64,000 nucleotides of DNA from Notospermus geniculatus (lineage: Eukaryota > Nemertea > Pilidiophora > Heteronemertea > Lineidae). Positions 20,542 through 33,039 of this stretch are shown piece after piece; position 1 is the first letter of the stretch, and each line of letters begins with the position of its first letter. The stretch spans positions 15,849-79,848 of the forward strand of contig NMRB01000946.1 in NCBI GenBank assembly GCA_002633025.1. Direction: 5' to 3'. The position numbers and the translations under genes are program-made. The notes beneath the pieces were generated by a model that ran no database searches, had not been told where the DNA came from, and saw only the letters and a program-made list of their open reading frames with translations.

Positions 20542-22895
20542 TTTATCTTAGTGATGGGCACTGATATTTCACTAGACGCTTACCCTAAAAGCAGTGGGGC
20601 ATGCTTTTGTGAAGGGAATCTTTCCAGCAACTGTGGTAGAGTTAAAGACTCATCGTCAGCCATGAAATCATGGTAAATACCGCCCAGGCGGAGACACAAA
20701 AAATTACTCAGCGTTCGTTAGCATTCGTCAACAAGGTCTCGAATGTCTCGCACGTAATTCTCGCTTGGCGGCTGTAGACGTACTTTGATCTACTTCCCAC
20801 ACGTTTCTGATGGTTGTTGAAATATTCATCGCGTTTTTTGATGATGGGAACCTAGCCACGGGCAGAGGAAATGAGGCCTTGTAATCAATAAGAGGACAGG
20901 AGATTTCCTTTCCACCCTACGGTACCTGAACAAATGAATTCATTAATAATTACAGGTTTGCTGACAAGGCAGGTGTCATTTTCTGGTGATAAGTCAACGT
21001 AATGGCCCATTCGGTAAATTCTAACGGTATGGTTTGTAGTAGCTCGACTATTCGACGCTACTTGACCTAANATCTTGTTCAGCGAGCGTAGCATCCGCCC
21101 TCGGGTATTCTTCATGTTATTATGGCGAACCCTCTCCAGTGACCGATACGGGGAGACCTTTATGGGCGGAAAAACACACGCCCTCGTTTGATTGCTAGTT
21201 CAGGGTCAGCATTATCCGCGACCAAGAAAGAAACTTGTTGACGATGTTTACGACTTTGTGGCAAACATTACCGGATGCATGCAATCATGGCCAGTTTTTG
21301 TTCCGTGGTACGAACGATTCAATCAAGCACATGAATTTGTCGCCTGCTGTGTTATGCAAGAGCAAATCTCTACAGCCAAGAAACTCGTGTAAGAAAAAAG
21401 GCTGTTTTCGCTCTACTTTATCATGATTAACGAGAATGGTAAAGTGATGCAATAAAAATGTAGTTGCCATTAGTTTTGACGCGTATCCTGACTTGTGATG
21501 GCAAATGGGATATAATTCGCACCATCCTTAATCCGCTCGCCCTGCATAATAGAAAACATGCAGACAGTTGATATAAATATTGTTGATGGCATCATATTGA
21601 ACTTTCTCAGCGGTTAACATAAAAGAATGGCGCATGAAAATTGTACCATTCGATCATCGGGTTTTTATCACCTGCTCCTCGTGCCGTTTTGCACCGTAGC
21701 CTGGTAACGCTGCAGAAAGGTTATGATATCGTACTGAGAAACACCAATATAACCTCAGTTTCGCACTTTCTTTATGTTACATCTAGTTCGAAACAATTCG
21801 ACTATCGACGTTTACTATCATTATGGCCGGCGTTGATGTTATTACCACCCCAGTTGACAATGTGGTAATGGCCACCACAGCTCTCGTCATTTACTGAGAC
21901 AAGAGATTATAGAAGCAATAAGTGGTCGAATATTTCATGATCATGCCGTTGTGGTTATTAAGGTAAAATTCCTTACGAACTCGATATCGATGAGGTTGTC
22001 ATTTACGGGCGTTAACCGGATGACAAACGAGTCCTTCCGTATCTGTTTCCGCGCGATTAACACTACAAGGTTTTTACCGCCTTAAAGACTTGTCGAACTC
22101 AAACAAAATGGCCCGCGCGGCTATTAATTTCAAGGAAATGTGCTCAGAAGTAAACACGGTAAATTATTACCGCCTGTTGCTCTTTACTGATAGCTAGAAC
22201 TTTGCTATAAAACTTAATAAAGCTTCACATTTAAAAAAAGGAAAGTCGATATGATTGATACTGGATTTATGGCAAAAGTTCCCCAATGGTAAGGAAAAAC
22301 TGGGGAGATAAAGTGGATATATTTTAGAATTGAAGGGAAGGAGAACATAAGCCCCCAAGCACCGCTTGTTTAATCTGATAGTGAAAAACGCAGATCAAAA
22401 ATTAAGCTTCCGATTCCCGTTTCTAGCGAACGTCATTCCTCCGAGGTTTGGTTAATTACGTTGTTATTCTTTGCATGTATCAAGTGAATAGGTTATTGCT
22501 GTCTGCATTGATCTTACCATAACTGCTCATAATAGGAAGCGGCCTGATGGGTTCCCGAGATTCGCCACCAGTAATGGTTACGTTGCTCCTTGCTCCCAAA
22601 AGGTATCGATAGACAATACGCTCAAATCCATCTGAATAACCAATGTTTTGAGATGGCAGTGTTATATTGCAAGTTTATCGGCAAATGGGGAAAACAAATG
22701 GGAATACGTTTGTATGTTCATAATGTTTTTTTTTCAGTGGACTCCGTGGTACGTCGCCTACATTTCATAGACCTCTTCTGAATGAGTAGCCCTGGCTTGA
22801 TGCTCAGGGAAACCTTCCTGTATGCAGAAAGAAGGCTTAGGCCTACTTTGATTTTCATCCCCTGTCATTACCATAACGTGGTTCCGAAACGTTTC

Positions 22896-23784
22896 GTTCT
22901 CATCAGGGGAGAATTATTCCATCCCCGTCCCGTGGTTTCCCTCCGACACGGAGATTTCGTTATGCAGTACTGAGCAGTCAAATACATTCAAGTGGTGATC
23001 CGGTAATGACAGCTCGGAAATCGTTTTAGGAGCTAAGGATACAGCCAAACTATAGATCAAATGCTGGGATCAGTGGTTATCGGTTTACGGTCGCCGCGTC
23101 TTGTGGATTCTCTGGCTTGATTTATTGACCGGTGAAATTTGCAATTGCAAGCAGAAGCCGTATCGTCATCAATTTATCCATCACGCTGCCCGATGTTTAT
23201 CACCATTCTGTGAAAGTCTACCTCAACACTTACCCTCTGTGGCCGTATAGCTAACATAGGGACGGCGAGGCGGGGGGCAAGTGCCCACGGATGTCATCGA
23301 AAAACCTGTTTGACATGTGTTCGCCGAAAAATGGCAAAAAGCGCTNTGATCAGAGAAGAATTATTCCATCCCCGTCCCGTGGTTTCCCTCCGACACGGAG
23401 ATTTCGTTATGCAGTACTGAGCAGTCAAATACATTCAAGTGGTGATCCGGTAATGACAGCTCGGAAATCGTTTTAGGAGCTAAGGATACAGCCAAACTAT
23501 AGATCAAATGCTGGGATCAGTGGTTATCGGTTTACGGTCGCCGCGTCTTCTGGATTCTCCAGCTTGATTTATTGACCGGTGAAATTTGCAATTGCAAGCA
23601 GAAGCCGTATCGTCATCAATTTATCCATCACGCTGCCCGATGTTTATCACCTTTCTGTGAAAGTCTACCTCAACACTTACCCTCTGTGGCCGTATAGCTA
23701 GCATAGGGACGGCAAGTGCCCACGGATGTCATCGAAAAACGTGTTTGACACGTGTTCGCCGAAAAATGGCAATAAGTGCAGTTT
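22896..23784. repeat. Direct near-identical duplication, about 447-bp offset, meeting at an N
   Basis: The block from about TCATCAGGGGAGAATTATTCC (22901) is repeated from 23348, one base after a lone N at 23346, and runs on to about 23784. The copies differ by scattered single bases and one short indel (GAGGCGGGG missing in copy 2). The join at an ambiguous base suggests two haplotypes placed in tandem by the assembler. Confidence 0.85.
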
Positions 23785-24731
23785 ACGCGCCTCCCCCCCG
23801 CCGAAAAAAAGCTAGCTTAGTCCAATATTGACCATATGCATAGGTGGTTTCAAGGGTAGAACATCCTCTGTCGGAATCTTTCTCATAAATGTCAAATTAT
23901 GGTCGGCCAACAAGCTGCTTTTCTGTCGAACAAACATCAATGATATATTGTTGCATTAATCTAAATATTTCGGGCCCATCACTGTCTTTTTAATAATCGG
24001 TACAGGGATAATTCAAGGCGATGTTGGGAAGTTTGAAGTCATGTCGGTCACTTTATATACCACAAGGAGTTGGTTAGCCTTTTTCAAGTCGTCTTTGGTT
24101 ACCCCAAGTCCATCTCCTGGGGTTTCTTGAGATATGTTCTGGCCAACTCTGCTTGAAATACACAGGAGGGCGACACGAAACCGCCAGGGCCGAAGAACAT
24201 ACATGTACTTTTTCTTTTTGTCTCACGTCCGGCTCTGTAATCTCTAATCATACATCAACGCGACTGCCATGAATATTTGATTTTGTCTGGTTTTGATTTT
24301 GTCTGATTGTCTGATTTGTCTGATTTTTGTCTGATTTTGTCTTGAGATGCGGCAAGACGAGGTGGTTAAGATACCCATAACAATACAACATACCGACTCG
24401 AAACCTGCTCTGGCTTCATGTCGATCGATATTTTTGGCATAATGTTGTTGATATCACGCCAGGGTGATAATTTGATGACAATAATATTTGATAGCGTCAA
24501 TTCCACTGTGACTTGCTCTCGTCCTTGAACACACCGGCTGGCTTACATAAATGAATTCTTAAAATCACATTTTGGCACTCTCCTTGAATCGAAATGTTGT
24601 TTGCGCAGGGAAGTCTAAGCAGAGGTGACATGTTGTGACTGCTAGCAGTAAATTTTCCCTATCACCCAACAGGGAAATTTGATCATCGTCTGCTGGTCCC
24701 AACTTCCACTTTTGTTGGGTTAGTTATGTCT

Positions 24732-25030
24732 GCAATTCCCATCCTCCCACAGCAGGGCTTTGGTCTCGTTCCTCTTCATACACTCCACACAAAGGTGTGC
24801 TAGGCACTTGTGTGAGCGGATGAAGAGGAGCGAGGTAAAAACCCCTGCTGTGGGAGGATGGCACACTCTAAAAACTAAAGAGTTAAAGTAACTCCTAAAG
24901 AGTTAAAGTAACTCCTAAAGAGCCTGTGCAGTGAGTGCTCTTTAAAGAGCACTCACTGTACAGGCTCTTTGGGGGTTACTTTAACTCTTTAGGAGTTACT
25001 TTAACTCTTTAGTTTTTAGAGTGCAATTCC
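24732..25030. repeat. Two adjacent palindromes bounded by 8-bp direct repeats
   Basis: Palindrome 1 (24739-24861) has about 48-bp arms beginning CCATCCTCCCACAGCAGGG. Palindrome 2 (24864-25023) has 80-bp arms with almost no loop (centre CTCTTTAAAGAG) and holds two direct copies of AAAGAGTTAAAGTAACTCCT in its left arm. The pair is flanked by GCAATTCC at 24732-24739 and 25023-25030, as in an 8-bp target-site duplication. No coding frame. Confidence 0.88.
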
Positions 25031-26084
25031 TGCCCAGTATCTAAATAAATTCCAACCTTGGCCACAAGATCATGTCATCAAAATAAAAGTAACCGAATGA
25101 CATGTGTTGGGAACTGATATGATGAACTGGTCAGCACGGTGCATGGGCACAGTGGTGGCCATTATCTATTTTGATGTTCTTGTGCTGTGGAGGCGAAGCA
25201 ACGCAGTATGATGGCAAGGCATTTTCTCTGAGAAATTAGTCCTATTGTGCTGGTAATGCTATGCTTCAAATCTAATCCATGGTATTCAGCTGTCGGTCAA
25301 TCTTCTTGTCCGCGTGTCGCACTCTCCAAGTCACTCCGTCTGCCTGGGTTCGCTGTAGATCCACGACAGCCAAACGCCCAGCTGTCACGGAGTGTCCGTT
25401 GGATATCTTAATTAAGTGGTCGTACGTCGTGGAAATAGCCATCCTTTGTCAACTGTACTCTCCGCCGTCGCTGTCCATATTGGGTCGTGGTTGTGAGAAG
25501 CCATCTCAAGCAGGGTTTCCAGCTCAAGGTGACACTCGAGAAACCTGCCAAGCTTCTTGAGCACAGGTCTGTCTAGACAGCGTCAACAATAACCCACTTC
25601 ATCACCTCATAGGAAAACGATAAAAATCTGAATCCATTACCAACCCAGCTATCTTTAAGCCTTTGCGTGGCTAAACGGGCATTACGTTCGAAAGTCATTA
25701 CGTGACGTCACTTCAAGACACTGCAGAGGAAGTTCTGAGCTTTCGGGTCACTCTATCACCCAGAAATTACAAAGAAAACTCTCTCCTCCAAAACAAAACG
25801 TCCAATCTAGATTATTATCGGCCAACTTATCCAGTGGTAGCTTCACTGAGATGACCGGAGAGACCACGGAAAGTCGTCACTTGACATCTTTCCCCGAGTT
25901 GCTCCCATTAGAAACTATCACCTCCCTCAACACAATAAGTCTAGACATCGTCGGCAAAACCACCTTAAAGTAATAAGTAAACGTCAATCCTGCATTATAT
26001 CCTTCAGACTCGGCTTCTCTAAGTATCTATTGTGTCAGATTCGTTACTCTCGTTGATCATCGTTGATTCTCTCTCAAGTCCAAT

Positions 26085-26254
26085 ATAGAGGCTATGCACT
26101 GACGTCATCAAATGACGTCATCAATGGGTTTGACGCCACGTGTTGGATGGAAAATGGACGGAGCACGTGGTCAGATGCACTGCGTCAGCATGTCACAACG
26201 TTCCATCCAACATGGCGTCACCTCGCTGATGACGTCACGTGCATAGCCTCTATT
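26085..26254. mobile_element. MITE with TATAGAGGCTATGCACTGACGTCATC ends
   Basis: The ends TATAGAGGCTATGCAC-TGACGTCATC and GATGACGTCACGTGCATAGCCTCTAT are inverted copies. Inner GACGCCA-TGTTGGATGGAA also pairs. It shares its outer eight bases and GACGTCA with the 19122 element but differs inside. Confidence 0.85.
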
Positions 26255-29200
26255 GCTTGATCTCTCAAGCGGTCACTACAAGAAAACTGCCAGGGTTCAT
26301 GATGATTGGATGTGCCCATGATGTGTTCTGGAGTGTCGTTGAACAACTGGCGCTGATAACACTTGCTCTGATCCGGTGATGAAGGAGGATGTTTGCATGT
26401 ATGTAACTTTAACCCTCCCTGCCGATCTCCGGTCGGGGACAAGTGTAGTTCTCCCATTTACCCTCGTCACATGAAGAGCTAGATTGCCAGATGGCATGGT
26501 ACTGTAAAATCACATTTAGGAGGTCATTCTGACAGGTGCTAGAATCAATCAGTTGGGCCAGTGTATTATCTTTCTGATGATTGGCTTCAGCCTGTTTTGA
26601 AAACACCGTATTTCTAACCATGAGCCTGAGTAATACTGGCGTACTGATCAATTTTAGCACCTGTCAATGTGGCTCCTAAACGTGATCTTAGAGTACTTCC
26701 TTACGCGATTCCTGAACATCGCCAAACGACAAAGTGGGAATTACACTCACAGCTCAAGACTGAGGCCAAGAAGGAAGTACGAGGGCAGGATGTGGTGAGG
26801 TTTTTTTTGGGGGGGGGGCATTAACTTTGTTTGTGTTGCCATGTTCAAGATTCATGTCGCGTTTCAAACTCATGAATAACGTTACTTGAAGATTTAAGTG
26901 CATCCGCCCTCCTGTTATTTTTACGTTAAAAGCCTTGTTTTGTAAATCTTTAATGGCGTTCCGCCGAAATAGGAATGAATAAATTTCCATAGATTCCTTC
27001 CTCCCGGAATAGAACCGCTGTTGGAGAGGTGTCGGGGGAACATAACATTTGGTATCACATTGATAAGGGCCGTTCTCATACTGTTAAAAAATACTTTCGT
27101 TAAAATCATCCCGAGTAAAACGAGATACAAGATATCTTTTTCTCATAAGAAATGGATATTGAAGGATAAACATTACACAACCACTTAAAGATAAAAACAT
27201 GGTTATTCTACACCAACGTGTACACGTGTTTATATCGTTTGTTTGTAATCGATGGAAGCAAACATCCGCTTGATATAAGTTTCTTTTCTGTTGACGTGAG
27301 ACGAATCACACTGAGCCATGGAAACGACAAACTTGTCCAGTTTCGTTGATGCAACATCGGCTAAACGGCAGACGCCATTCCCTCTCTTGGATTGGATGAG
27401 CGTTGATGTCAAGAAGTGCAGAGTAACGTTTCTCTAACGACTAGTTTGGTCTGTTAAGTAGTCTCGCTCCGGCATGCTAGTGCATGCAACACATTTTCTT
27501 TGGCTAGGCTTGCAAAAAACTTCGACGATGTCAAGCACTAAGCAAACCAATGCATGTGATGTTAAGATGCATTCTTCGCATGTATACTGAGAATACCATC
27601 CGAGTGCAGACGTTTTCACGAAGCATCGAAATGCGACAGTGAGATTAATGTCTGTGGCTATGATAACAGAGCGTCTTGTGTCCATGAATACAAGAACAAT
27701 AGCTGTATTTATGCTGTCTCATCGGAACAGGGCAGTCATACATTATGAAGGTTATTGCATGGAAGGAATGATAATGAAAACAATATCCACGTGATTTACG
27801 GCGGTAGTCATGATGGACATGACCTTCGTCAAAATGATTCTTTGCGTGCTACGTCATCACAAGTTGCAATATTTCATCAGGATTAATTGTCCTCTCGTCT
27901 GCCGTCGAATCAATGAAGTGGTCGTTTTCTGACCCGGCTTCTGACAACGACTACTATTTCAAATCGTGCTCGTTGTCATTTCGGAGATTATCTCAACCTG
28001 CCTATCGTCAACCACTGCATCGAAAGTGTTAATCCTCCTGTTTGATATATTGTTAAGTTATCGACGAATATCGAATTTTCGATGTGACATGGGACTCCCT
28101 GGGGCCTCGATTGGCTTAATGGCTTCATGAATATTCCCTCTTGTAGTTCTTCCATGTCAACAATGCATCATGATCGTATATTAATCTACTGGAGGTCATT
28201 CACTGTCTGCCCCCAATCCTGGCCGGATTATAGCACAACTGCTATTCAATTTTTTTTTGATAATTTTGGAAAGAATGCTATTTTTTCGGAGGAGCGGGGT
28301 ATCATTTTTGTCTTATTCTTCTGGTGGCATAAGAACTATTAAGAGGAACCAAAAAATTTGGAGATGGATGAGAATATCCCGTAGTTTGTCCGAGCGTATT
28401 TTTAAATACTTGGAAGATAATTCATTTTCATTATTTTCGCTTCCGTTGAGGTCACGTGTAGCGTGCACAAGTCAGCAAGTTTGTACTATTTTCCCCATGA
28501 ATGATGAGGTGTTTCTTATAAAATACCCATGGTGATTCGTTATGAAGATATAATTGGATGACAGCCTTTCCGAAACAAGTAATGACAAGACTTCTGATTG
28601 GCTTAATTTCATACGACGTCGTGCACCACGCGTTTTCTTTGCCGTTCTGTTTTTTGTAAGTGATTGATGTTGAGCAACATTCTGCTTTGCAAAACTGCAC
28701 ATCTTTTTAAAAAAATGTAAAAGTACATTACTTCATTCTGTATCCTCTAGGCACGAATCAAGGCTAATCAATCACCTCATTTCACCAACTGTACAAACTC
28801 CATGTGCCATTTCTAGAACTCGTTCTGGACCTTGAAGATGTTGTCACCAAACTACTCCATCAATTTAATCGAAACTTGTCAATTTCCGGCGCCTAATTTT
28901 ACGAGTAGTTTATCTTGAAAATTTCAGGGCTTTTTCTTCGATAGTTTGATTGAAATACTGTCATTTACACTCGAGTAAATCACACTTGAGGATATTGTTT
29001 ACTCGTGATTAAGAACGCAGGGGTTCTAACTGCAGATGAATGATAGCAGGAGTTTCTGAACTAGATGTAGTGGTGTTGTTGAGAAATCTGTTCCATCGAA
29101 TAAAAAGGTTGACAGCCAAAGAAAGGCCGACATTGGTGAATTTTCTAGTCTCAGGGTCGTAAATCTGAGGAAAGACTGACGAAATCCTATTGTTAAAAAA

Positions 29201-30181
29201 GATATGTTCGAAAATATACCATTTAGAAAAAAAGATCGAAGAACTGCACATTTTCTTAACTGGGTTTGCATTCAGAGTGGCCAATCTCTTTTCCTTCTGG
29301 GTACTGAAAAAATGGATTTTTTCCCATAAAAAGATTTTGAACGACGAATGGACAAAAAATGCAACTTGTGAGTTAGGTCATGGCACCAATGTACTTTTCA
29401 CGAGCAAGATACCTCCCCCAGCCTGAGAATCATAGACGGACTTATGGCATTATCATCACTAAAGCCAGCATCCAACATTATGTTCCCAGGAGATATCCGC
29501 TCTGTTTCGGATCCGATATCCACCGCTTGTCTTTGAAGAGTAGAGGATCATGGGTCAGACAGCCCATCTAATGCCACAGAATTGAGAAACATTGCGATCG
29601 ATAACTGTTGCTCTTCGAGTCCAATCTATTCGTCAATTTTCGGTAAGATCGTTCGATAATTTTTTTCTATCTTCGCGCATGAATCGAGATTTATTGATGA
29701 TGATATAAAAAGTGTGGTCCTATTCAGATTACGATGGCTTTAACCCTTTAAAGGCGCGCCTCTGGACCGGGGGTGAACGGTAACCCTGGATTCGTTTGCG
29801 TGCCAGGTGCGCATTACAAGTCGAATGGTATCGATCCGCTCCTCATGTCTTCAGGTAATCTACGATACCGCCCACCACCAAACAGTCATTTTGCGGAGAA
29901 GCAATTTTGCTTTGTGCTGCATCACGATTTTTCACAACCGGTCCCCATCTGGAAGGCTCTCACAGCCTTCTTTCATCCCATTCGGTTTCAAACAGTTCAG
30001 TTTTTGGTTGATAGCCGTAATCATGACCCAAGGAGTCTCAAGGGAGAATCGGCTGTTTCATTTGTCGAAGCAATTTCATGCTGTTCATTCTCCACGGTCG
30101 TATCTCGCGCATCGCCGTGATGAATTCTGAACTACGGAGAGAAAATCATCTCGTTGATTCATTTTCAGTGGTTGTCTTCAA

Positions 30182-30362
30182 TGGTTTTAATCAGGTTTGA
30201 CTCATTGATGTGCCGTGAGTCTTTCCAAGGCGGCACGCAGCACAAGCATCAGAAACACACTAAATCATGTTTTGCACTCGTAAACATTATTCGAAACCAT
30301 TCCGTTGGAGTTTAATCTTCTCCACTATGATTAAAATCTGTTCAGCGTCGTTTTAGATGAAG
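30182..30362. repeat. 181-bp direct repeat, copy 1 (left edge of gap)
   Basis: Identical but for one base (CATGTTTTGC against CATGTGTTGC) to 31390-31570 and ending exactly where the N run starts. This suggests the contig end really overlaps the later copy. Confidence 0.95.
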
Positions 30363-31050
30363 NNNNNNNNNNNNNNNNNNNNNNNNNNNNNNNNNNNNNN
30401 NNNNNNNNNNNNNNNNNNNNNNNNNNNNNNNNNNNNNNNNNNNNNNNNNNNNNNNNNNNNNNNNNNNNNNNNNNNNNNNNNNNNNNNNNNNNNNNNNNNN
30501 NNNNNNNNNNNNNNNNNNNNNNNNNNNNNNNNNNNNNNNNNNNNNNNNNNNNNNNNNNNNNNNNNNNNNNNNNNNNNNNNNNNNNNNNNNNNNNNNNNNN
30601 NNNNNNNNNNNNNNNNNNNNNNNNNNNNNNNNNNNNNNNNNNNNNNNNNNNNNNNNNNNNNNNNNNNNNNNNNNNNNNNNNNNNNNNNNNNNNNNNNNNN
30701 NNNNNNNNNNNNNNNNNNNNNNNNNNNNNNNNNNNNNNNNNNNNNNNNNNNNNNNNNNNNNNNNNNNNNNNNNNNNNNNNNNNNNNNNNNNNNNNNNNNN
30801 NNNNNNNNNNNNNNNNNNNNNNNNNNNNNNNNNNNNNNNNNNNNNNNNNNNNNNNNNNNNNNNNNNNNNNNNNNNNNNNNNNNNNNNNNNNNNNNNNNNN
30901 NNNNNNNNNNNNNNNNNNNNNNNNNNNNNNNNNNNNNNNNNNNNNNNNNNNNNNNNNNNNNNNNNNNNNNNNNNNNNNNNNNNNNNNNNNNNNNNNNNNN
31001 NNNNNNNNNNNNNNNNNNNNNNNNNNNNNNNNNNNNNNNNNNNNNNNNNN
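30363..31050. other. Assembly gap (688 N)
   Basis: A run of undetermined bases. It is flanked by a 181-bp direct repeat (30182-30362 and 31390-31570) with a single mismatch. Frames called across it are meaningless. Confidence 0.99.
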
Positions 31051-31389
31051 AAAATCTCATCAATATGTCTGCATATAGTATACTGACACTGGATGTCTAT
31101 GATATGGATAAGCCGTGGTTACCTTTTCAAATTTCGATAGAATGTAGTATTTACATGAAAAGGGTATGCTAATGCAAATCTATCGATCCGTCCGACACCA
31201 AAATCATTTTCCTTCCTCTGTCCATATAGGGTTAACCTATGAAATTGAAATTATGGCACCATAGACCTCCCTAGTACCTTCACTAACACAGCACAATTTG
31301 GTTCACTCAGATGTTTACAGCTGGACACAAAATTAATTTGAAGTTATCAATTTCCGTCCGAACCAAAATTCACTTTTTGAAAAAGACCC

Positions 31390-31570
31390 TGGTTTTAATC
31401 AGGTTTGACTCATTGATGTGCCGTGAGTCTTTCCAAGGCGGCACGCAGCACAAGCATCAGAAACACACTAAATCATGTGTTGCACTCGTAAACATTATTC
31501 GAAACCATTCCGTTGGAGTTTAATCTTCTCCACTATGATTAAAATCTGTTCAGCGTCGTTTTAGATGAAG
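31390..31570. repeat. 181-bp direct repeat, copy 2
   Basis: Second copy of the sequence that abuts the gap; here it continues into TTTCAGGCGCTGCTGG. The 340 bases between the gap and this copy may be misplaced. Confidence 0.95.
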
Positions 31571-32727
31571 TTTCAGGCGCTGCTGGTGTGAACGCTGAAG
31601 TTGCAAGCGCCTCTTCGTGTTTCATAAAGGCATCCAACTCTGTAGTCGTTGCTGGTTGACACGAATGAAGCAGGACCCTCTAGACAAACAGAATACCAGA
31701 CATCGTAATCTTGGTAGCCAACTGTAGTTGGATTGATCTTACTGTGAATCCTTGGGTAGGAAACAGCCAATTGGCTTGAGGGCCTTGATTGCGGCCATGT
31801 TCCCCCGCCTGTGTACACATTGATTCTTGCTGTAACTTGGAAAGTTCCTGATGCCAGGGGATGGCGTGGTCAGATTATTCAACAAGATAATATTGGTACG
31901 AGTCATGTCATGCAACACCCTGGCAAACATAAAGCGGGTTGTAATATCCGCAGTCATGAATCAAGTACAAGATCATCTCGCAAGACATACTGCTTCGTCT
32001 TGGGCCAAATACCACTCATCCATGAGGACAAGCTTACTTTTCATTATGTATGTGCGTCTGGTTAACCTTTTATAACGGTGACTGGATGTCTGGTCCCTAA
32101 TGCATGCTCTTGAACACCTCAAGAAAATGTATTTTGTAACAATACAGCGTCTATACCAGTCACATTGGCCGATGTAGAAAGTACATACTTATTGCATATT
32201 AAATCATTTGCTGATGTATTTCGGTATTTCCATTTTTTTCGTTAGTGGTGGTATTTTTTTAGGGTTTTAATGACATTCAAACACGCGACAGAGTAACTAC
32301 TATGATCGATAACTTGGTTTTGGTGTCTGCAGAAAGATAATGGGAACAGTGAGCACGGTTTTTTATCTGGAGACCATTAGACATCGTTATGTGACATAAC
32401 AGCGTAGTTACCCCGACTTTTTTTGTTCAAATGCATATATTTCAGTCGCAATTTCTCTTTTTATTTTGTTTCCATTTTGATTGGGACTGACACAGCACCA
32501 GTTGCAAGTAGTAAACATCCTTATCATTGATATTCATACCATGAACAATTTATGACGGATCTTGGTAATAATCTAACTTTGGCATGAGAATCATAAAAAT
32601 AGTATAAAATTTGTGACACACCAGACGCGGCGACGACATGCTATGAATACGTGATTTTGAAGGCTGTATCTGTCTTCGGCACTTCGCTAGGTGGTCAGGT
32701 GCTTACCAATGAACGCAAGGATTGTGC

Positions 32728-32845
32728 TGCTGCTGTTCTGTTGATGTTGCCTTCGCTGCTGCTACTGCTTCTGATGCTATACTGTTACTGCTGCTACTGC
32801 TGGTGCTACTCCTGCTGCTGCCGCCGTACTGCCGTACCGCTGCAT
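32728..32845. repeat. CTG/CTA-rich triplet repeat
   Basis: Imperfect CTG, CTA and CTT triplets. The cysteine- and leucine-rich open frames over it are repeat artefacts. Confidence 0.8.
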
Positions 32846-32856
32846 GTCCTGATATC

Positions 32857-33039
32857 TACACTGTAAATCTAAAGTGTTTAAAGTCTGAACACGAAACTAA
32901 ACGGGAATATGCAACAGATTTTAAACATCTAAACGCGTTTAGTTCTCCATATGTTCAGTTATATTCACGTAATGTGTTAAGTTGTGTTTTGTTAAACACA
33001 AAACTAAACGCTAAACGCGTCACCTGGATTTACAGTGTA
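32857..33039. mobile_element. MITE with TACACTGTAAATC ends
   Basis: Starts TACACTGTAAATC and ends GGATTTACAGTGTA. The interior is AAACTAAACGC-rich, with inner complementary words (GTTTAGT and ACTAAAC). The TACACTGTAAA terminus resembles a widespread type of non-autonomous hAT-like element; the superfamily call is an inference. Confidence 0.75.

Noticed and set aside
30353-31172. Two long frames of undetermined residues
   Set aside because: They consist of the N gap.
31573-31957. Overlapping minus frames with several cysteines (GYQDYDVWYSVCLEG)
   Set aside because: Possibly exonic, but no domain is identifiable and the area adjoins a doubtful assembly join.
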